Assembly: GCA_937892835.1 (NCBI GenBank)
Contig: CALBHM010000404.1
Coordinates: 1 to 10,461, forward strand
Source: an uncultured Ruminococcus sp.
GTDB taxonomy: Bacteria; Bacillota; Clostridia; Oscillospirales; Acutalibacteraceae
Length of the DNA: 10,461 nt
Direction of reading: 5' to 3'
This document shows positions 7,864-10,461 of this stretch, piece by piece. Under the pieces are notes generated by a model that was not told the origin of the DNA, did not search any database, and saw only the letters and a program-made list of their open reading frames with translations. A program made the position numbers and the translations under genes. How positions within the stretch are numbered: position 1 is the stretch's first letter; every line of letters begins with the position of its first letter.

Positions 7864-9516
7864 ATGGAAGAAAAGAAAATTTCATCAAATTTTATACATG
7901 ATTTTATCGACGAAGATCTTGCAAGCGGAGTTAAATCCCGTGTTCAGACAAGATTTCCGCCCGAACCGAACGGATATCTTCACATTGGCCACGCAAAGGC
8001 TCTTTGCATAGATTTCAGCACTGCGGAAAAATACCACGGAATTTGCAATCTTCGTTTTGACGATACAAACCCCTCTCGTGAGGACGTCGAATACATTGAC
8101 GCAATCAAGGAGGACATTAAGTGGCTCGGTTTCCATTGGGATAACGTGTTCTTTGCTTCAAGCTATTTTGATTTTGTTTATGAATGTGCGATTAAGCTCA
8201 TCAAGGACGGCAAGGCATATGTTGACGATCTCAGTGCGGACGAGATAAGAGAGTACAGAGGCACTCTCACCGAGCCGGGCAAGGAAAGCCCCTATCGCAA
8301 CAGGAGCGTTGAGGAAAATCTCAACCTCTTTAAGCGCATGACGGACGGCGAATTCGGCAACGGCGAAAAGGTTCTCAGAGCCAAGATTGATATGTCATCA
8401 CCAAACCTCAATATGCGTGACCCGGTTATTTACAGAATTTCTCATGTTTCGCATCATCAGACAGGCGACAAGTGGTGCGTTTATCCGATGTATGATTTTG
8501 CTCATCCTCTTTCGGACGCCAAGGAGGGCGTAACATTCTCTCTTTGCTCGCTTGAGTTTGAAAATCACAGACCGCTTTACAACTGGGTTGTTGAGCAGAT
8601 CGGTTTTGATGAGCCGCCGAGACAGATTGAGTTTGCCCGTCTTAACATCAACTATTGCGTAACAAGCAAGAGAAAGCTTCTTGAAATGGTTAACAAGGGA
8701 ATTGTTTCAGGCTGGGATGATCCGAGAATGATTACTCTCTGCGGTATGAGAAGACGTGGTTACAGTGCCGCTGCCGTAAGGGATTTCATTGACAGGGTAG
8801 GTGTTTCCAAGGCGGATAGCACGGTTGATTACGGTTTGCTTGAAGCATGTGTAAGAGATGACCTCAATGCCAAGGCACCTCGTGCAATGGCGGTTCTGCG
8901 TCCGCTCAAGGTTATTATTGACAATTATCCGGAGGGACAGAGTGAGGAGTTCGAGGTTGAACTTCACCCCGAGCATCCGGAGTTCGGTACAAGAAAGGTA
9001 ACCTTCTCCCGTGAGCTTTACGTTGAGCAGGATGACTTTATGGCTGAGCCTGTAAAGAAATATTTCAGACTTTTCCCAGGCAACGAGGTTCGCTTCAAGA
9101 GTGCATATTTTGTCAAGTGTAACAGCTATGATACGGACGAGGACGGTAACGTTACTTGCCTCCATTGCACCTATGACCCCGAAAGCCGTGGCGGAAATTC
9201 TCCCGACGGACGTAAGGTTAAGGGTACGATTCACTGGGTCAATGCCAACGACTGCAAGCAGTGCGAGGTTCGTCTCTATGATAGACTTTTCAGTGCCGAA
9301 GAACCCGGAAAGAACGGAGATTATTTCGATGACCTTAATCCCAACTCGCTTGAGGTTATTGATAACTGCTTGCTTGAAGGCGGATTTGAAAATGCAAAGC
9401 CCGGCGACACGTTCCAGTTCATGAGAAACGGATATTTCTGCGTTGATAAGGACAGCACGGAGGACAAGCTTGTGTTTAACCGCACCGTTGCCCTTAACTC
9501 CTCATGGGGCAAATAA
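7864..9516 (+). CDS. glnS: glutaminyl-tRNA synthetase (class I)
   Basis: Directly charges tRNA-Gln with glutamine and ATP. The 550 residues match the usual bacterial GlnRS length (~555), and the gene appears intact. Motifs: FPPEPNGYLHIGHAKAL (31-47) with a perfect HIGH at 40-43, LRFDDTNP (63-70), and VTSKRKL (266-272) as the KMSKS loop, where many bacterial GlnRS have VMSKRKL. A long C-terminal part carries the two beta-barrel anticodon-binding domains, including DGRKVKGTIHWV near its middle. The PPEPNG start of the HIGH motif and the HIGH itself distinguish it from the bacterial GluRS type seen just upstream. GGAGGT at 7854-7859 is placed 4 nt before the ATG, and the gap after gltX is 12 bp, so the genes are almost certainly one transcript. 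Most Firmicutes lack glnS and use GatCAB instead, so the gene points to a lineage that acquired GlnRS. Confidence 0.97.
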   Translation: MEEKKISSNFIHDFIDEDLASGVKSRVQTRFPPEPNGYLHIGHAKALCIDFSTAEKYHGICNLRFDDTNPSREDVEYIDAIKEDIKWLGFHWDNVFFASSYFDFVYECAIKLIKDGKAYVDDLSADEIREYRGTLTEPGKESPYRNRSVEENLNLFKRMTDGEFGNGEKVLRAKIDMSSPNLNMRDPVIYRISHVSHHQTGDKWCVYPMYDFAHPLSDAKEGVTFSLCSLEFENHRPLYNWVVEQIGFDEPPRQIEFARLNINYCVTSKRKLLEMVNKGIVSGWDDPRMITLCGMRRRGYSAAAVRDFIDRVGVSKADSTVDYGLLEACVRDDLNAKAPRAMAVLRPLKVIIDNYPEGQSEEFEVELHPEHPEFGTRKVTFSRELYVEQDDFMAEPVKKYFRLFPGNEVRFKSAYFVKCNSYDTDEDGNVTCLHCTYDPESRGGNSPDGRKVKGTIHWVNANDCKQCEVRLYDRLFSAEEPGKNGDYFDDLNPNSLEVIDNCLLEGGFENAKPGDTFQFMRNGYFCVDKDSTEDKLVFNRTVALNSSWGK

Positions 9517-9521
9517 AGGAG
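9516..9521 (+). promoter_or_regulatory. ribosome binding site deciding the start of the membrane protein gene
   Basis: AAGGAG starts on the last base of the glnS stop codon and lies 9 nt before the ATG at 9531. It favours this start over the in-frame ATG at 9504, which lies inside glnS and has no such site. Confidence 0.7.
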
Positions 9522-9530
9522 CTGAAAACG

Positions 9531-10214
9531 ATGAAAATATTCAATAAAATCGTGGTTTGTTTGGCAACACTTGCAATTTTCCCGGTTATGTATTTTCTGA
9601 ATATCGTCCGAGCTGTTGTTTCAATCTCCGAGGATTCCTCACTTTATACGATACTTTCAAAGCTTGCCGAGGAAACGGCCAGCAGTGCGATGGAGATTAC
9701 ATTATCCGTCAAGGAAATTTTTAAGTATATCAGTGATGGCAGCTTTTCTTTCGGCGGAATGAAATTTGACCTTTCAAAGATACCTGCCGAGCTTCTTACG
9801 GGCAAGAATTGGGCGATTGCAGCAGGAGTGCTGATTGCCGTTGCACTGCTTATTGCTATTGTTATTATCGGCTGCGCACTTTTTACAGACGCATACAAGA
9901 CAATTACGGCTCTCGGGGCGAGCGGAGCGGTTTGCTGCTTTGCCGCACTCAGATGCTTTGTCAGATTTGCCGCACCGTACATGAGCGGCTCGATTGATAT
10001 CGGCGAGATTCTTGCAAATGCCTTTGTCGGCGAGAGCAACAATTTGCTCGGTTCAATAGGTACGTCGATTCTTAAGGGTGCGATTTCGGTCGATTCATTT
10101 ACACTCGGCAACGCAGTTACGTTAAGTCTTATCTTCTTTATCGGAGTTGCTCTTTGGGAGCTTGCATATGTTGTAACGCTTCCGGAAAAGAAACCGGTAA
10201 AAGAAAAGAAATAA
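9531..10214 (+). CDS. unrecognised four-helix membrane protein
   Basis: I do not recognise this 227-residue protein. Hydrophobic spans lie near residues 7-29, 94-118, 124-146 and 195-216. Between the first and second is a ~60-residue polar stretch (31-93) with an amphipathic-looking segment, and another loop spans 147-194. The C-terminus is short and Lys-rich (EKKPVKEKK), consistent with a cytoplasmic tail. The first span follows a short MKIFNK start and could be a signal anchor. There are no obvious catalytic motifs; three cysteines cluster at 135, 136 and 142 within or beside the third span. The gene starts 14 bp after glnS, with its own ribosome binding site, so it is probably co-transcribed with gltX-glnS, but nothing in the sequence ties it to tRNA charging. 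It may simply be a neighbour sharing the transcript. The reading frame and codon use look genuine. Confidence 0.8.
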   Translation: MKIFNKIVVCLATLAIFPVMYFLNIVRAVVSISEDSSLYTILSKLAEETASSAMEITLSVKEIFKYISDGSFSFGGMKFDLSKIPAELLTGKNWAIAAGVLIAVALLIAIVIIGCALFTDAYKTITALGASGAVCCFAALRCFVRFAAPYMSGSIDIGEILANAFVGESNNLLGSIGTSILKGAISVDSFTLGNAVTLSLIFFIGVALWELAYVVTLPEKKPVKEKK

Positions 10215-10229
10215 ATTGAATAAATTATG

Positions 10230-10284
10230 AAGCCGCTTGGCCTGAAATGTTAGCTGCATTTTAGACTCTGGCGGTTTTATTTTA
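10230..10284 (+). terminator. possible terminator of the gltX-glnS operon
   Basis: The arms at 10230-10237 and 10270-10277 can form an 8-pair stem (two G-U pairs) closing a loop of about 32 nt, followed by a T-rich run interrupted by A. It begins 15 bp after the membrane protein stop. The large loop and broken T run make it a weak candidate. Confidence 0.4.
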
Positions 10285-10461
10285 TGCCAAAAAATAAGTC
10301 GTAAGCCCTATTATAGATAAAAAAGTATTAGATAACGATATATTCAATAAATGATTTATTTATTATAATATTTTCTCGCTAAGATGAAAGTTGCAATAAA
10401 AACAGCACCCGGAATTTGAAAAATTGTCGATTTTGAGCCATTTTGGCAGAATTTAATTCGA
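10285..10461. other. AT-rich non-coding edge region
   Basis: About 180 bp with no open frame longer than some 20 codons having a ribosome binding site. It holds a small AT-only inverted repeat (10346-10352 with 10358-10364) and a TATAAT at 10364-10369 without a convincing -35. It probably precedes a gene beyond the window, but its role cannot be judged. Confidence 0.5.

Noticed and set aside
8707..9234. 175-codon minus-strand frame inside glnS
   Set aside because: It is a mirror of the GlnRS anticodon-binding region with no independent coding support.
9644..10111. 155-codon minus-strand frame opposite the membrane protein
   Set aside because: The plus-strand frame has a ribosome binding site, operon spacing and coherent hydrophobic spans; the minus frame has none of these.
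10346..10369. AT-only inverted repeat and TATAAT near the right edge as a promoter or terminator
   Set aside because: The stem is made only of A-T pairs and no credible -35 lies 16-18 bp upstream; the downstream gene is not visible.
10379..10441. 20-codon minus-strand frame with a basic, hydrophobic product resembling a small peptide
   Set aside because: No Shine-Dalgarno precedes the ATG and so short a frame is expected by chance.

Overview
The window reads as chromosomal DNA from an anaerobic, moderate-GC Firmicute, most likely a gut-type Clostridia of the Ruminococcaceae/Oscillospirales kind. The pointers are a single-chain pyruvate:ferredoxin oxidoreductase, strong Shine-Dalgarno sites, sigma-A-like promoters and a TagG/TagH (Wzm/Wzt) type polysaccharide exporter. 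The family-level placement is inference; anaerobic metabolism is well supported by the first gene.

Layout: (1) 1-2630, plus strand: the C-terminal ~875 residues of pyruvate:ferredoxin oxidoreductase (nifJ/porA type), cut by the window edge, followed by its own hairpin terminator. (2) 2692-6075, minus strand: a compact, self-contained three-gene operon transcribed leftwards. It has a promoter at 6046-6075, an ABC-2 permease, an ABC ATPase with a C-terminal cargo-binding-like domain, a polysaccharide pyruvyl transferase family protein, and a strong terminator at 2692-2722. The genes are separated by 13 bp or overlap by 4 bp, so they are probably co-translated and serve export and decoration of a cell-surface glycan. 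(3) 6122-10284, plus strand: a divergent operon with an extended -10 promoter, glutamyl-tRNA synthetase (gltX), glutaminyl-tRNA synthetase (glnS) and an unrecognised four-helix membrane protein, with 12-14 bp gaps, then a weak terminator. (4) 10285-10461: AT-rich sequence without a credible gene.

How they work together: PFOR links pyruvate oxidation to acetyl-CoA and reduced ferredoxin. The exporter operon moves a lipid-linked polymer whose synthesis genes are not in the window. The gltX-glnS pair charges tRNA-Glu and tRNA-Gln directly, which is notable because most Firmicutes make Gln-tRNA-Gln indirectly through GatCAB. No mobile element, CRISPR array, tRNA, rRNA or phage gene was seen. I found no clearly new system; the most interesting points are the aminoacyl-tRNA synthetase pair with its attached membrane gene, the unusually long GluRS, and the exporter operon without glycosyltransferases.
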